A stretch of DNA of 64,000 nt from Phlyctochytrium arcticum (lineage: Eukaryota > Chytridiomycota > Chytridiomycetes > Chytridiales > Chytridiaceae), in contig JAHLKI010000007.1 of the NCBI GenBank assembly GCA_025602905.1, positions 62,001-126,000 of the forward strand, given 5' to 3'. This document shows, piece after piece, positions 33,401 through 45,193 of this stretch. Made by a program: the position numbers and the translations under genes. Under the pieces are notes generated by a model. The model was not told the origin of the DNA. It worked only from the letters and a program-made list of their open reading frames with translations, and did not search any database. Position 1 is the stretch's first letter, and the number at the start of each line of letters is the position of its first letter.

Positions 33401-35072
33401 TTTCGCTGTGGCTAGTTCTACTAGCTCGCCAAAGACTCGGTATCTGATTGAACGGTTTAAAATTTTAAAACTTCGCAAATCGCGGGACGCTGTGGAACGT
33501 ACTGAATGCTTGCCCAATTCCAAAACTCGAACGATCCCCCGCCTGGAAGATTCCCAAAACGAGCCAGGCCAAGCGACACCGCACGCGTTTCCTCATTTAG
33601 CGAAGGTCCCGCACATTCAGGGAAAACCTTCCCACCGATAATGTGCCTCTCAATCTGTAGCAGCGCAGGGACAGGTCTGTCGGTATATAGATACAGTTTA
33701 CAGATCTGCCATAGATTTTTAGCAAAGATGTCCCGAAATCGGGCGGATGTCTCCGTACCTTAAGGTTTATGCAATCGAGGAGAGTACGAGCTTCTGTCCA
33801 TCTGGGGGTGAAAGGTGCCAGGAAATCATTGCTTACAAGGGTGGAACCCGAAACTGCCGATTGAAACAACTCGACCAGAAGCTGATAAGCTGATTCATAA
33901 TGCCTTTGGCGAACATTTAATCTGCAGCAGCGCTTACACAGGTGTGATATCCGGCACTTACTTGATCGCTGTATCCATATCTTGCCGGAATTCTGCAAAA
34001 ACACCCAACTTGTACTCATATCGTAAATGCCATCCGGCTGATGGCAATGGTTTTGCTGGCTGTGTGGATACAGACGAAGCTGTTGGAGATGCAATTGGGG
34101 GGGCAGAACGGGCGGACGGTGCAGCCAGTCGAGCTTTCTTCTTTCGCACTCGCTTCTCATGGTCACGGTAGTATAAGGTTACTGGTTCGAAGAGCGCCGC
34201 TTGTAATCTGATCTCATGTCAAATTATATTTGCAAGTCAGTCAGTGTAATGGGTACGTACGTGTTTAGGAATGGGTTGATGTCGGATAGGGTTGCAGAGA
34301 TGACAAACAGTGAGCTTTTGAGATCTAGTCCGCAGGTTCGACGTATGAAATTAAGCCGCTCCTCAATGTGCGGGTTCTCCGCTATGGATATAAGAGCTCC
34401 TGTTTAGCTTCCATACGAGATAGCCGTGTTATTCTGTCGCGCGTACCTGATGTTGCTCGTTTGAGTATCACAACCACGGCAAACCGAATGCCTCTTTCAC
34501 TAGCATTCCGTTTCTTCTCATTGACCTCCGAGCACAGTAACAGATCTCGCTCTCGCTCCACACTCAAAGCTTGCTGTACACCCAGCGGATCCCTGGCATC
34601 TACCGGTTCTGCACCTTCCCACAAATCGTAGAATCCAACAACAATGGCTGGACGAGTTACCTTGTGCCGCTGAATCCAAGCCGGTGACATTATACCATCA
34701 GGATGAAGCGATGATCCAGGGCTCAGAGGCGAGAGATTGGAGTGTTGCGGGGGAGTGGCCCTTGCCAACTTTCGAGGAGGAAATACGTGGGCCTAAACAA
34801 ACGTGAGCCTGTCTTGGAAATTTCTCAATAGTAGTACTAAAACCACTAACCTTGTCCAGAACTGTGAAATGATAAAGAGGCGCATCCTTCTTCGCTGAAG
34901 CATCCCAAATGCTTAGATTATTTTTCGCCATTAGCGCTGCCAGAAGTGACTTCTTCACTGCCGCGCTGCCCAGGTCATCACCAAGTTTTTGCTCTTGTTC
35001 TGACTCCACCAAGCCCATAACCGCCATCAATGGAACATGGTGCAGCACGTACTCCAATGGATACCACTCCAT
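30460..35072 (-). CDS. TRAPPC11 homologue (foie gras/gryzun domain TRAPP subunit)
   Basis: Twelve exons (35072-34851, 34792-34447, 34399-34261, 34207-33962, 33921-33759, 33705-33503, 33443-33164, 33105-33033, 32978-31330, 31236-31194, 31141-30890, 30842-30460) encode about 1332 residues. Diagnostic stretches are RPAIVVGFYDLWE near the start, KICKLYLY and GYYYFAAARCAEERW in the foie gras region, ADHPTLVIELLTKAYEQFKK, and VPDGFVFSGFKHTQVRLLP in the C-terminal gryzun domain. TRAPPC11 belongs to the TRAPP III Rab1-exchange complex acting in ER-Golgi traffic and autophagy. It is absent from budding yeast but kept in filamentous and early-branching fungi. The acceptor of exon 3 could be 18 bases further in; both choices stay in frame. 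It is divergent from Arp8. Confidence 0.9.
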
Positions 35073-35147
35073 ACCGACGATTCCTCTGCGTCTCCCCGGG
35101 ATCAAGTTGAAGCTACGATATGTGACGGCGCGCGTTGGCCAAAACCG

Positions 35148-35174
35148 CGAAACCACCGAAACCACCGAAACCAC
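35148..35174. repeat. Tandem CGAAACCAC x3 in a divergent promoter
   Basis: Three perfect copies of the 9-mer CGAAACCAC lie in the 187-base gap between the TRAPPC11 and Arp8 starts. They may be a bidirectional regulatory site or a simple repeat. Confidence 0.6.
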
Positions 35175-35259
35175 GGGCGGTCAGCGACGAACTGTTACAA
35201 TATAATCGACGGTAATCCTCGAGTACCGAATCCAGGAAAAGGCTGTCGTTCAATTGGCG

Positions 35260-37693
35260 ATGCTATCGCAACCGCCAGATGATCTGCCCTCACTCAAGTT
35301 CACGTCAATACCCCTAACGTCCGCCTACCCGAATTGGAACTCCAGAAATGTGCAATCGGGCTTTGCGAAAGCTACTAGCACCGATAAACGGAGCTCTATA
35401 AGCATTCGACCCGTGGTGTGTGTATGGAGTGAACGGATTCAGGCAGCTCTTTGACTAATGTTGGTCAGCCAGAGGAAAATTTCTCGGACATTCTAGTTAT
35501 TCATCCAGGATCTCGATTTCTGCGGATTGGACGAGCGTCAGATGCTGTTCCAAAGGAGGTTCCGCATGTGATCGTACGCAGGCTGAAGGGTATGAATGTG
35601 GCCGAGGAAGGAATAGCACAGTCTTTTCCGGAGGCGATACGTGATGAGGATGGGTTATGGTCATCCATACAAGATGACATCAAGCAGCGAATGCGGGCAC
35701 AAAAAGTCCGTTCCGTCCCAAATGCTCATTCTCAAGTTGTCGGGTACAACTCGCAAGCTATTCCAGAGGCTATCGCAGATCATAACGATCCGTACAAGGT
35801 GGAATGGACCGAGCTTGGTGATGGAACAGAGATCGTCACAGGAAGCAAAGCGCTGCGAATCGGAAGTCTAAAGCACTCTGGATCTGACTCTTCGGGAGAC
35901 AAGTCATGCCAATACAAGGCTTTTTACCCAATTCAACACGGCATGCCGAACATGAACGACTATAGTTCCATACAGTCCTGCTTGGCAGACATGCAGACGA
36001 TATGGACAGACGCGATAGAGACCGAACTTGGGATCACCCGATCAGAATTCAATAAATACAATGTTGTATGGCTGATCCCAGATCTCTTCAGCAAATCTCA
36101 CGTCCGGGGTATGATTAGCATGCTACTGCGGGATATGGGCTTTCGCGCCGTTTCTATGTTACAGGTGAGTAGTCGTGCTTCATGCCTCGCGTCAGCATCA
36201 GTTTACGGTATGGCAGGAGTCAGTCGCAGCAACTTTTGGAGCGGGAGTGCCCACAGCATGTGTGATCGATATCGGAGCTCAAAAAACAAGTGTCTCATGC
36301 ATTGAAGACGGAGTTTGCATTCCTGATGCCCGGTATGCTGCTATTCGTGTGCCAAAGTGCTATTAGGACTCACAAATACGTAGAGTCAATGTGAAATATG
36401 GCGGTGATGATATGACAGCTTTTTTGATGAAAGTTCTATTGAAGAGTGCATTTCCTTACAAAGCGTTTGATCCTAAACATCATGTCTACGACTGGTTACT
36501 TGCTGATGAGCTGAAGGAGAAATTCTGCACTTTTAATGAGGTAGGGGCGGAAGAGACATTCCTGTTACAAAGCTAATCTTGCTTACTAGGCCGATCTAAT
36601 AGTGAATTATTGTACGTTCTATGTACGTGCTCCCGAACAACCAACGCAATTTTACAAATTGAAAGTTTACGATGAGGTTTTGATGGCACCCCGTGTACGC
36701 AAAAAAGCACCATTGTGTTTTGAAGAATACTATACTGACTTTACCCCAAAATAGTTATTTTTTCATCCGGAGGTTGTGGATTTCAGTCGCAAACTCTCCC
36801 ATGTTCTCTGCAAGGAAACATATCTCGACTGTTTTGCTGAGGATGATGCCGAGCATGATGAAATACCTTACACTGCGGCACAGAATGCCTCCTTCGCATA
36901 TCAATCGTACGTAAAATTCTCGGAAAGGAATCATCACGACAGTCCGCGGGCGGACAATGTCGCAAACCCCAGCCAAGGCAATGTTGGGTCAAGAGATGTT
37001 CAAGATGAGCAGGTTCAAAAGCATGTAAAGGACTTGGCATCTGAGCCAACTTCATCCAAGCTTCCTGAAACAGACTCAGATGATCATCCGCGGAAAAAGG
37101 CTCGGTCTGTGGCACCGGAAAACGACCCTTCGAATCAAACAGGGACAGACGCTGTCTCTCTAATTGAGGAGAAATCAAGCACGGAAACGGACGATGTGAT
37201 GTTGATTCATCCACCGCCACTGATGCACTTCCTTCGCAGCAGGCGTTTCATGGGGCCACTCTCAGACATTGAGCTGCCCTTGGACGTAGCAGTCGCGCAC
37301 TCCATTGGCCTGTATGCGCACGTATATCCAGATATGAAGGACGCCGACCTGGACGCGAAAATACGCAAACTCTGCTCCACCATTTTGATTGTTGGCGGAG
37401 GAGGGATGGTGCCCGGATTTGCGAAAGTTTTGGAAGAGCACGTTGCAGAGATTTTGCAAGCCACGCCTCTCAAAGCTCGACTGGCCGCCGCTTCTGCCAG
37501 TGGAAGTACGGCCGCGCTGACGCCGCGGGTGCTGCAAAAACCACGCGACATTGACTCGCGCCTGTTATGCTGGAAAGGTGGCAGCGTTTTCAGCAAACTT
37601 GAATTAACTGGTGACATGTGGCTCGGTTGGGAAGATTGGGGTACAGGCAGTGTGCCTCGTATGATGGGTCAATGCATGTTTGCGTGGGAATAA
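35260..37693 (+). CDS. Actin-related protein 8 (Arp8), INO80 complex subunit
   Basis: Six exons (35260-35415, 35469-36164, 36217-36332, 36384-36540, 36590-36694, 36755-37693) encode about 722 residues. The actin-fold landmarks include ILVIHPGSRFLRIGRASD, CVIDIGAQKTSVSC (phosphate loop 2) and ILIVGGGGMVPGFAKVLEE. The Arp8-specific ending is WKGGSVFSKLELTGDMWLGWEDW. Arp8 forms the nucleosome/DNA-sensing module of the INO80 remodeller with Arp4 and actin. An acidic Ser-rich insert of about 100 residues (near 36950-37200), not part of canonical actin, sits in the last exon. Exon 1 has two possible phase-0 donors three bases apart (35413 and 35416). An N-terminal leader of about 52 residues is unconserved. 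Confidence 0.92.
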
Positions 37694-37729
37694 AATATCT
37701 GATGAACTATGTACATAAAACTGTAAATT

Positions 37730-39022
37730 TCATATTGATTCTAATCTACGTTGCGCGTCAGTGGCTGCTCTTATGATGCGTGGTTCCGGCATGAATCCTC
37801 GGTCAACCAGTTCCTTGTACACACGAACCACCTCGGCCCAATTCGCGTGTCGATAATAAGCGAGTAACAGAGACTGGTAGCTGCTGGCGCTCGGTGGATA
37901 ATAATCAGTTCGTGATTCAAACAATCGTATCGTGGTCTCCAAATCCAGGAGCCTCGATGACAATGCCGTCATACTGTCAAATGTAGTGGCTAGAGGAAAT
38001 CTGTTGGTTTCTTGCCAATAATTACTGAGTTCGGCCCAAATTTGCTGTGCAAGTTCTGCATCGTTCGCAAGGTCACAGGCCTTGATGACAGCATCGAAGG
38101 TATTTAGCCTTGTGATACTCTTGCTTTTCGATCCATCTTTCCCCGCGTTATAAAGCTCGCGCACTTTTTCGGAGTTGTTGCTGTGCCCATACACGGCTAT
38201 CATGGCATCATATACCATCGGTGGTGGATTAGACCCCAATCCACTTACAAGTTGTCCCCAGAGTACCTCCGCCAGGGCCACATCTCCCGCGCGACCACAC
38301 GCATCAATTATCAAGGCCCAGCTATCCATACAGGTGCGAGATCCTGGCACCACTTCCTCGATTTCTCTCCAAACTTTAAGAGCGCCATCCAGATCCCCAA
38401 AACTGCCGTGGGCTGCCAACAACATGTTATATGCCCTCATATCAGGCTCAATGCCTGCATCTCTTATTTTGCGAAAATCCTCAATGACACGCCGTGGATC
38501 ATCTCCGCGTAAATGGCATAGCATCAACGCATGATAGTCTCGCAAATCCGGATGGCTATATTGGGAAATGTTGTAAAAGACCCGTGATGCATGATTGACG
38601 GCCAACAAAGGCAGGGCATGCGAAGTCATTGCGTTCAGCATCGTCGAGTGGTCATCCGGATGCAGGGTATGCAAGGTACGTGCCCGAAACATCTCTTTGT
38701 ACACCGTCCAAGCTTTGTTTATATCATGAGTTCTAAGTGCGGCGTGGAAATCGTCCGCCGTCCGGCCTGCAGAGTTAAGCTGCATGCTCGCTCGCTTTCG
38801 CCGAGGTGTTATAGTCCATTTGGGCGCTTCGGGTAGCCTGGGTTTCGTTGGTTTTGAGCCTGGCCGCGAGATGGACTGTACGAGTTCTTGGAATTTGCTG
38901 GATATGCTCGGTTTGGAGTTTAAGGCGATGGCGGTGGTCACCAAAGGCCGCACACTGTCTTTGCTGGGGTTCGAAGTTCTCAACCGGCACGACCAACACC
39001 TATACGTTGCTCGGCCAAGCAT
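37730..39022 (-). CDS. Mitochondrial-type pentatricopeptide repeat (PPR) protein
   Basis: A single uninterrupted exon encodes 430 residues, an exception in this intron-rich region. The first ~30 residues are basic with scattered Cys and no acidic residues (MLGRATYRCWSCRLR), a likely mitochondrial presequence. From about residue 140 there are repeated helical hairpins with PPR spacing, for example DYHALMLCHLRGDDP, AYNMLLAAHGSFGDLDGALKVW, SWALIIDACGRAGDVALAEVLW, VYDAMIAVYGHSNN, TFDAVIKACDLANDAELAQQIW and SYQSLLLAYYRHANWAEVVRVY. PPR proteins bind organellar RNA sequence-specifically for processing, stability or translation. The target is unknown. It is divergent from the mitochondrial mL44 gene, with 174 bases between starts. 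Confidence 0.88.
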   Translation of the reverse strand: MLGRATYRCWSCRLRTSNPSKDSVRPLVTTAIALNSKPSISSKFQELVQSISRPGSKPTKPRLPEAPKWTITPRRKRASMQLNSAGRTADDFHAALRTHDINKAWTVYKEMFRARTLHTLHPDDHSTMLNAMTSHALPLLAVNHASRVFYNISQYSHPDLRDYHALMLCHLRGDDPRRVIEDFRKIRDAGIEPDMRAYNMLLAAHGSFGDLDGALKVWREIEEVVPGSRTCMDSWALIIDACGRAGDVALAEVLWGQLVSGLGSNPPPMVYDAMIAVYGHSNNSEKVRELYNAGKDGSKSKSITRLNTFDAVIKACDLANDAELAQQIWAELSNYWQETNRFPLATTFDSMTALSSRLLDLETTIRLFESRTDYYPPSASSYQSLLLAYYRHANWAEVVRVYKELVDRGFMPEPRIIRAATDAQRRLESI

Positions 39023-39196
39023 GTTTGCGACAGCAAATGTCAAATAATGCTACGACCTTTCAGGCTTTGGCAAATTTGGTCTGGCTTTTGGCTGCAAGTC
39101 CATTTGATGAGCTGTTGCCATAGCCACGAGATGGGTTGCAACAAATGGCCAAAGTTGCCCAGCTGGTAAAACTCAAATCGACAACACAAAAGTAAA

Positions 39197-40316
39197 ATGC
39201 GCCCTACAATGTTTTGCCCACGAGCACCGCTGCTCCGCATCAGCAGCAGGTCAAGGCCTCTGTCGCAAAACATTTTCCGAACAATCCACCACCAAGCAAA
39301 ACCGCTCTCAGTGCAAGAGCAGGCCCAGCTTACGGCCTTTGGCGCACGAACGGGATTTGAGTTTTCAGACAACACCCTGCTCGCCAACGCCCTCACGCAT
39401 AAATCATATCCAATTGGACCGGATCCGACCTATGACCGCCTGCAGTTTCTCGGTATGGGATGCTTATAACATTGGACACGAACCCTTTTATTTATATTTG
39501 CATGCTCGTAAATAGGCGAGAAGGTTCTGGGATTATACGTTACCGAATATATACACATCAAGTACCCGAAACTGCCAGCAGAATCAGTTGACAGCGTTCT
39601 TCAGGCGTTCGTGGGATCAAAGGCTCTGGCAAACATCGGACAGCACTTTGGAATATCAACTGTCATGCGCTGGAAGGTATGCCAAATGAGGCCGATTGCG
39701 AATTGTACATCGTGAGATTGAGCACATCTACAGGGCACCGTAATACCAAAAACCCCGGGAGAAGCCTCAGTGGCCGGAAAAGTCTTCCAAGCATTGATTG
39801 GTGCCTTGTATCAGGATAAAGGGCCGCGCGCGACTCGGCAATTTATTCAAAAATACATCCTATCGCGATCCGTGGACATGGAGGAGCACTTGAAGCTGAA
39901 TAATCCCAAGGGCCTCCTTGTTTCTATAACAAAGTCTTTAGGCCTCGCGCGGCCAGTATCACGGTAAGCTTGACCGATCGCAAAGAGTCAGATATGATAT
40001 TTACGTCCAACTTTTATTAGATTGATCAAAGAGACTGGTCGTCTATCCTCCTCGCCAGTATTTATTGTAGGCATCTACTCGGGGACAGACATTCTTGGAG
40101 AGGGTTACGGCAGTTCCCTACGTATGGCAGAGACTAGGGTAAGCCAAGCGAGCGGTACATTGCTCTGGATCGTTTACTGAGCACACATCCCTCCCCCAGG
40201 CCGTACGAGACGCCCTTCACAAGCATTACCTGCGAGAGATCAAGGACATCAAATTGCCTTCAGATCTTGAGGAGGAGTCCATCACTTTTTTTGAAGAGGA
40301 GGCTGGCGCCCAATGA
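39197..40316 (+). CDS. Mitochondrial large-subunit ribosomal protein mL44 (RNase III-like)
   Basis: Five exons (39197-39452, 39516-39676, 39734-39963, 40021-40138, 40200-40316) encode 293 residues. A basic presequence is followed by an RNase III-like domain. ALTHKSYPIG and YDRLQFLGEKVLGLYV correspond to the signature region; the catalytic ERLEFLGD acidic set is altered to DRLQFLGE, as expected for a non-catalytic ribosomal homologue. QALIGALYQDKG is the second conserved helix. The C-terminal part ([35 protein letters not shown]) is a double-stranded-RNA-binding-like domain. mL44 (yeast Mrpl3) is a structural protein of the mitoribosome. Confidence 0.9.
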
Positions 40317-40564
40317 TTCCCATCCAACTTCGGGCGCGTTCACTTTCAACTTTACTGTAATCCGATCGCCAACCGGCATCGATCCGCCTTTCATCTCCCC
40401 ACCAATCCCATTTTCCTGTATTTATAATTCATTGCATATCGTACCACTGCGCTGCGGATGACTCTCACACTTGCCGCCTGGCCCTGGGATCTGGCCTGGG
40501 ATTTACTCAAAGAAGACTTGACACAATAAATTACAGGAGTATGCACAGAAGAGGTGTGAAGTAA

Positions 40565-41428
40565 CTAGACTTCTGGCTTGGCGCACTTGCGATGCTCCAC
40601 CGTCTAAGAGAGGATGCATGAGAACAAATACACCCGCAGGTAGTGAGAGCCGCCTTACCCGAGTCTTTGGACAGATCATTTCTTCCCATGATATTGGAAT
40701 CATAATGGCCCCAGCTACACTTTGCGCGAAAATAACACCCAACTCATTCTTGGCTGTTGAGAGATAGTAACTGCGTGCATCACCAAGGGACACCACCTCA
40801 GCTCTAAATCATTTTTCCTTGTTAGCTCCCGAGAATCAACAAACCCGCGAGCGTCTGAGCCTACCTCACAACGTCACCCGGCCGGAAGCTCTTATAGATT
40901 TGCACCTTATCCCGCTCCGTCGCTCGTACATCCTGCACCCGAATGACACCTTGGAAATTCTCACGACACGGCGTTGATTCCACAACCATAATGGACAGCG
41001 TGGCAAACTGGGGGTTGACACGAATGATTTTCCCAGTGACTATTGATCCGACTGTGGGTATAGCATTCGCCTCTCGTTGCCGGGTCACTGATAGGGATGG
41101 TAACTGGGTTGACCCCCGTTAGAATATGTACCGGCCATCAAGAGCTATGTAGAACATACTTTGCCCGGACCTCCCGGAGGTATGATCTGGCTCTTCCCCA
41201 CTACTGATGCGCAGATAAAGTCATCCCTAAATAATCATAAGCATTGTGGAAAACTGGCTCACTTGAAACTAAATATCCAACCTCGCATAGGTCCCACTTG
41301 AAGCTAGATCAAAAGATTTCAGTCAATATAGCATCTCGCAAAAAAGCAAAAAAAACACTGCAAACAATCATACGCAAGTATTCGGATGCACTGGCAAGGC
41401 GCTGCCCTGGAGCGACAATATCGTTCAT
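40565..41428 (-). CDS. Exosome subunit Csl4 (EXOSC1)
   Basis: Six exons (41428-41374, 41303-41282, 41226-41160, 41103-40865, 40803-40659, 40603-40565) encode 188 residues, close to the human 195. The N-terminal domain begins VAPGQRL and includes SSGTYARDDFICASVVGK. The S1 RNA-binding domain (VGSIVTGKIIRVNPQFATLSI ... GVIRVQDVRATERDKV) is followed by YKSFRPGDVVRAEVVSLGD and the Csl4-specific ELGVIFA...PISWEEMICPKT. Csl4 is one of three cap proteins on the RNA exosome, helping deliver RNA to the ring for 3'-5' decay. The second exon is only 22 nt. The gene shares a 213-base divergent promoter with PHF5A. Confidence 0.95.
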
Positions 41429-41641
41429 AATGACAGTGGTCTATCAAAGCTAATTGTAATGCAGATTGTAATGTCAAACTCGGCAAATGCCAAATGTCCC
41501 AAATGTTCATTGTTAATTGCGCAGTTGGTATGGTGATTGAGAGCCACGTGATGACTGCGCTCCCGGGGAAGCCGAAGTTCCAAGTTGAGAGACTGTCGTT
41601 GCGAATTGCTGGAGCGGTGATACCCCCACCCACAGATCCCA

Positions 41642-42041
41642 ATGGCCCGCCACCACCCCGACTTAATCTTTTGCCGCAAGCAACCAGGAATAGCTATAGG
41701 ACGGCTGTGCGAGAAATGCGACGGAAAATGTGTGATCTGCGATTCCTATGTACGACCAGCAGACTTGGTGCGGATATGCGATGAATGCAACTACGGGTCA
41801 TATCAAGGCCGATGTGTGATATGTGGAGGTGCTGGCGTCTCAGACGCCTACTATTGTAAAGAGTGCGTGGTGCAGGAAAAGGATGTAAGTGACCATCCCG
41901 CCGATACCCATGTCACATCAACAAATTACTGATTTGACCACTCATATTTAGAGAGACGGATGTCCCAAAATTGTCAATCTGGGGAGTAGCAAAACAGATT
42001 TGTTTTACGAACGCAAGAAATACGGATTCAAAAAACGGTAG
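41642..42041 (+). CDS. PHF5A/Rds3, SF3b splicing factor subunit
   Basis: Two exons, 41642-41884 and 41952-42041, with a 67-nt phase-0 intron, encode exactly 110 residues, the same as human PHF5A. The protein is nearly all zinc-binding: repeated C-x2-C pairs ([26 protein letters not shown]) make the knotted zinc-finger fold. It begins [20 protein letters not shown] and ends [11 protein letters not shown], almost invariant in eukaryotes. PHF5A sits beside SF3B1 in the U2 snRNP and helps hold the branch-point adenosine, fitting a genome with many introns. Confidence 0.98.
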
Positions 42042-42360
42042 TACAGGCAGGGTGGTGGCCTTCGCAGTGCTCACCAACAAAATCTCTCTTCTGGCGACCG
42101 TCGCTGTCGCCATCACTCTGACCTTCACACGAATCCAAGTCTCCTACCTGTTCAGAGTTTTGTATTATAGTTTTGTGCGCATCAATTCATTTTTAATTCA
42201 GTTGTGTCTGCAAATGTAGTAATGTGTACTCAAATGCATCATTTCCACACATATGAGCGCATGTTTTTTGACGGTAAAGTTCTGATTGAAAAATAATACA
42301 CAGAAAGAAAAGCCAAACCCTTTACAGGAGGGGTACAAGTAAGGCAGCATATCCGGTGAC

Positions 42361-43303
42361 TTATTTCTTCTCGGCAGCAGTCTCGGTAGATCCAGTCCGG
42401 AGGGCTTCCTTCTTGTCGGCCAAACGGTTCTGGCGACGCTCGCGGGCAGCCTTGGCCTTTTGTCGGTGAGCGGCGGCCTGGTCCCTGTAAAAGAAACATG
42501 AGCAAACAAACAAAAAATACGAAAAAAAAACGGGAAACATACTCGAGGAGCTTGACACGGGTCTTCTCGGCCTTAGCCTTGTGGATGTATTCCATGAGCA
42601 CGCGCTTGTTCTTGAACACGTTACCCTTGGCCTTCAGGTAAAGCTCGTGGTAGCTATACAAATAAAATTTAACGGATATCCCTTTAGCAATTTGTACGGG
42701 GACTGTACTTACAGGTGACGGTCAATCTTGCCAGATTCCCGGTACTTGCGGAGGAGACGACGGAGAACACGCATGCGGCGCATCCAGAGAACGGCAGTGG
42801 GCATACGGGCCTCGGCGGTACCTTAAGAGAATTTTCATCAGCCAATGCAGTCCATTGGCGCTGTCCCGACTATACTTCATACCGCGACGCTTTCCAGGTC
42901 CAGTGTGACGACCGAGACGCTTGGCAGCGGCACGTTCTCGGACACGGTATCGGGAGTGCATGGCGACAGGCTTACGGATGATCAAGCCATCCTTGGCGAG
43001 CTTGCGGATGTTTTGCCCTATTCCGTGAGAAATGTCAGTTCCGCCATTCTCCAACCACCGTTGCTCCAGCTTCTTTAAAACAGTCTACTAACGGGAGTTG
43101 GCATTGGAGATCTCGTTGACTTCATTGGGGTCAAGCCAGATCTTGCGCTGACCGCACTTGAGGACGGCAGCGGCCAAGCGCTTCTGAGTGCGAAGGTTTG
43201 CCCTATAAAGCAGAATGTAGGGTCAGCCGGCCGTTCTTTCGTTCGTTCGTTCCGTGGTAGTGGGGCTGCTATCCAGGTCGTCAGAATGTGGCCTCACTCA
43301 CAT
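42361..43303 (-). CDS. Ribosomal protein eL19, with start codon split by an intron
   Basis: Six exons (43303-43302, 43202-43093, 43017-42883, 42821-42713, 42653-42543, 42484-42361) encode 196 residues. The start is [14 protein letters not shown], as in yeast Rpl19, followed by [23 protein letters not shown], the conserved [18 protein letters not shown] and a long basic C-terminal helix ([22 protein letters not shown]). The first 99-nt intron (GTGAGT...TATAG) interrupts the initiator codon itself, AT before and G after. eL19 is a 60S protein that forms an intersubunit bridge. The first intron contains a GTTC tandem run. The other introns are 58-75 nt. The gene converges on PHF5A. Confidence 0.96.
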
Positions 43304-43768
43304 TTTATCCTACTACAGACAAAGGATTCCACCCCAAATGCGAAATTTGGAGAACGGATGCTGGAAGGGTCGAACTACCAGTGGTCTGTGGATGCGCTAT
43401 GTACCTTGCAGAAAAAATGGTGGGATGGAATTCCGTGACTTGGATAACGTGACTGTGCCACTTTCGACCGGTCTCGTGACTTGATCATGCGCCTCAAATG
43501 ATTTTGACTTCCTGTGGGAACTTTATACTTGAACCGGGTGTGCAGAGTTTTGGACAAACTGCTATATGAGAATTTGTGTGTAGTATGAATCATCATTATT
43601 TGGTTGATTGTGTGTAAGATGGAAGTGTTCAGCGTGATGAAAAGTTTGATCAATGCTGTTGGGACAGACGGCTAGCTACGGGGATGATGGAACAGTGTAG
43701 TATATACTCTACGTACATACATCTATGGAGAGGCGCTTTGGGGAATAGCAGGCGCCAAAAACCCCAGA
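43304..43768. other. Intergenic region between eL19 start and Atp11 stop
   Basis: 465 bases carrying the eL19 promoter and 5'-UTR and the Atp11 terminator, both genes leftward. No supportable frame. I did not find a clear ribosomal-protein-promoter motif. Confidence 0.5.
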
Positions 43769-45003
43769 TTAACCAAGTGTTTGTATGGCGGCAATCACTG
43801 ATTGATAATCAAACTTTGCTGGATCCCGATGAAACGTGGCTACAAGATCTTTCTTCTCCTGGGTGCCCGTAACGTAGAAAAGCTGCATTTGGTACACGAG
43901 GTTTTGGGCCTCGGGTAGGGTCAAAATCTTCCTCTCAGGCTCACCCAGTTCGCCTGCCATGAGTACAATTCCTTTCTCCTCCTTCAAATCTGCGTAATGC
44001 GTCAAAACGAGGTGGGGACGCGCATTCTCCCCCCGAGTCTTGTATTCTGTGGCGGATGATTTTAGGGGGCGACAACATTTACAACTAGACATTAAACACG
44101 TACCTAGTAGTGGTGTAAAGTATACTTGTGTGTTCGAGAATTGCATAAAGAAGAATTCGAATCCTTCGTTGCGTGGTAATGGAAGAACAAACTGTGAGAT
44201 AGCACAAAACTGTCATGAACAGCGTCTGTATAGAAATGCTTGCACATGCTTACCACAGGGAAGGCCTTCGCCCGCTCCATGAGCTCTTCAAAAAAGTCCA
44301 CCTGCATGACACCGCTGAGACACTCTTTGCCAACATGGTATTTGTTCCAAATATCGCCAATCTCTTTTGCAGGAAGCGGTTTCATCAGATCGAGATTAAC
44401 AATTTCCTCAAGTCGCTATCCATTCAGATCAGTAGTGAGATTTGAGCTACCTCGAAATTTCTGTGCATTTCACAAACCTTGACATGTGGTGGTTGCTCAA
44501 ATTTGGAAGCCGGCCGAGGTGCTTGGGCTTTGCGTTTTGGGCTCTTCTCAGATCCTGGCTCGCCCTGCTCAGGGGGCGGGGTAGGCGGCTTACTTTGCCT
44601 TTTCCTTTTCTTCTCCAGCAGCTCTTCCACAGATTTGGCCCCTTCCCTTCAAATAACTGCCTTAGTCATTAGGCCCCTTTGCTTATCTCGAAGACTTACC
44701 TTTCCGCGGCTCGTCTCAGTTTGTCTTCGTACTTCTTACGGTATACTTCAGCAGCACTATTCTGCTCTCGCACGGCAGAAAGGAAGCCATCCCAGATTTC
44801 GCCCAAGGGTGAGCTTTGATTAGCAGACGGAGGGGCGATTCCAAAAGGATGATCTATTCTGCTATGAGCAAGAGGCGTTGTAGGATAAGGAATGCTTTCT
44901 TACCAAGAACAGTGGCAAAACTCCGACTTGGGATTGCTCGATGACTGCCAGCTAGCAGCCACCGCTTCGACAAAACCTGTCTTGCAAAGCGATTTACGCT
45001 CAT
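43769..45003 (-). CDS. ATP synthase F1 assembly factor Atp11 (ATPAF1)
   Basis: Six exons (45003-44904, 44853-44700, 44646-44478, 44415-44254, 44191-44104, 44046-43769) encode 316 residues. The N-terminus is a classic mitochondrial presequence (Arg/Ser/Ala-rich, no acids: SVNRFARQVLSKRW ... SRSFATVL). Then comes a charged low-complexity linker (KRKRQSKPPTPPP). The ATP11 domain is recognisable by PLPAKEIGDIWNKYH, FVLPLPRNEGFEFFFMQ, TRGENARPHLVLTHYADLKEEKGIVLMAGEL and a YQMQLFY ending. Atp11 chaperones the F1 beta subunit during assembly. The second exon uses the third of three nearby AGs, the only one in phase. The start is 190 bases from the Med19 start, so the two share a promoter region. Confidence 0.93.
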
Positions 45004-45193
45004 GGTGAAGCCCTTTGTTAGTATAGAGGTAACTGTTGGAGAGTTTGACAATTCTGAGAGAACTGATCGCTGATTTCACAGAAGATTTTGAGTTGAATTT
45101 GTGTCGTGGCTTCGCCGCGTCAGGGTTGCTCCGGAGACTTCCTTCCAGCTTTTGCGGCGGTAAAGGCTCGGTAAAGTCTACTGGCTGGCAGGG

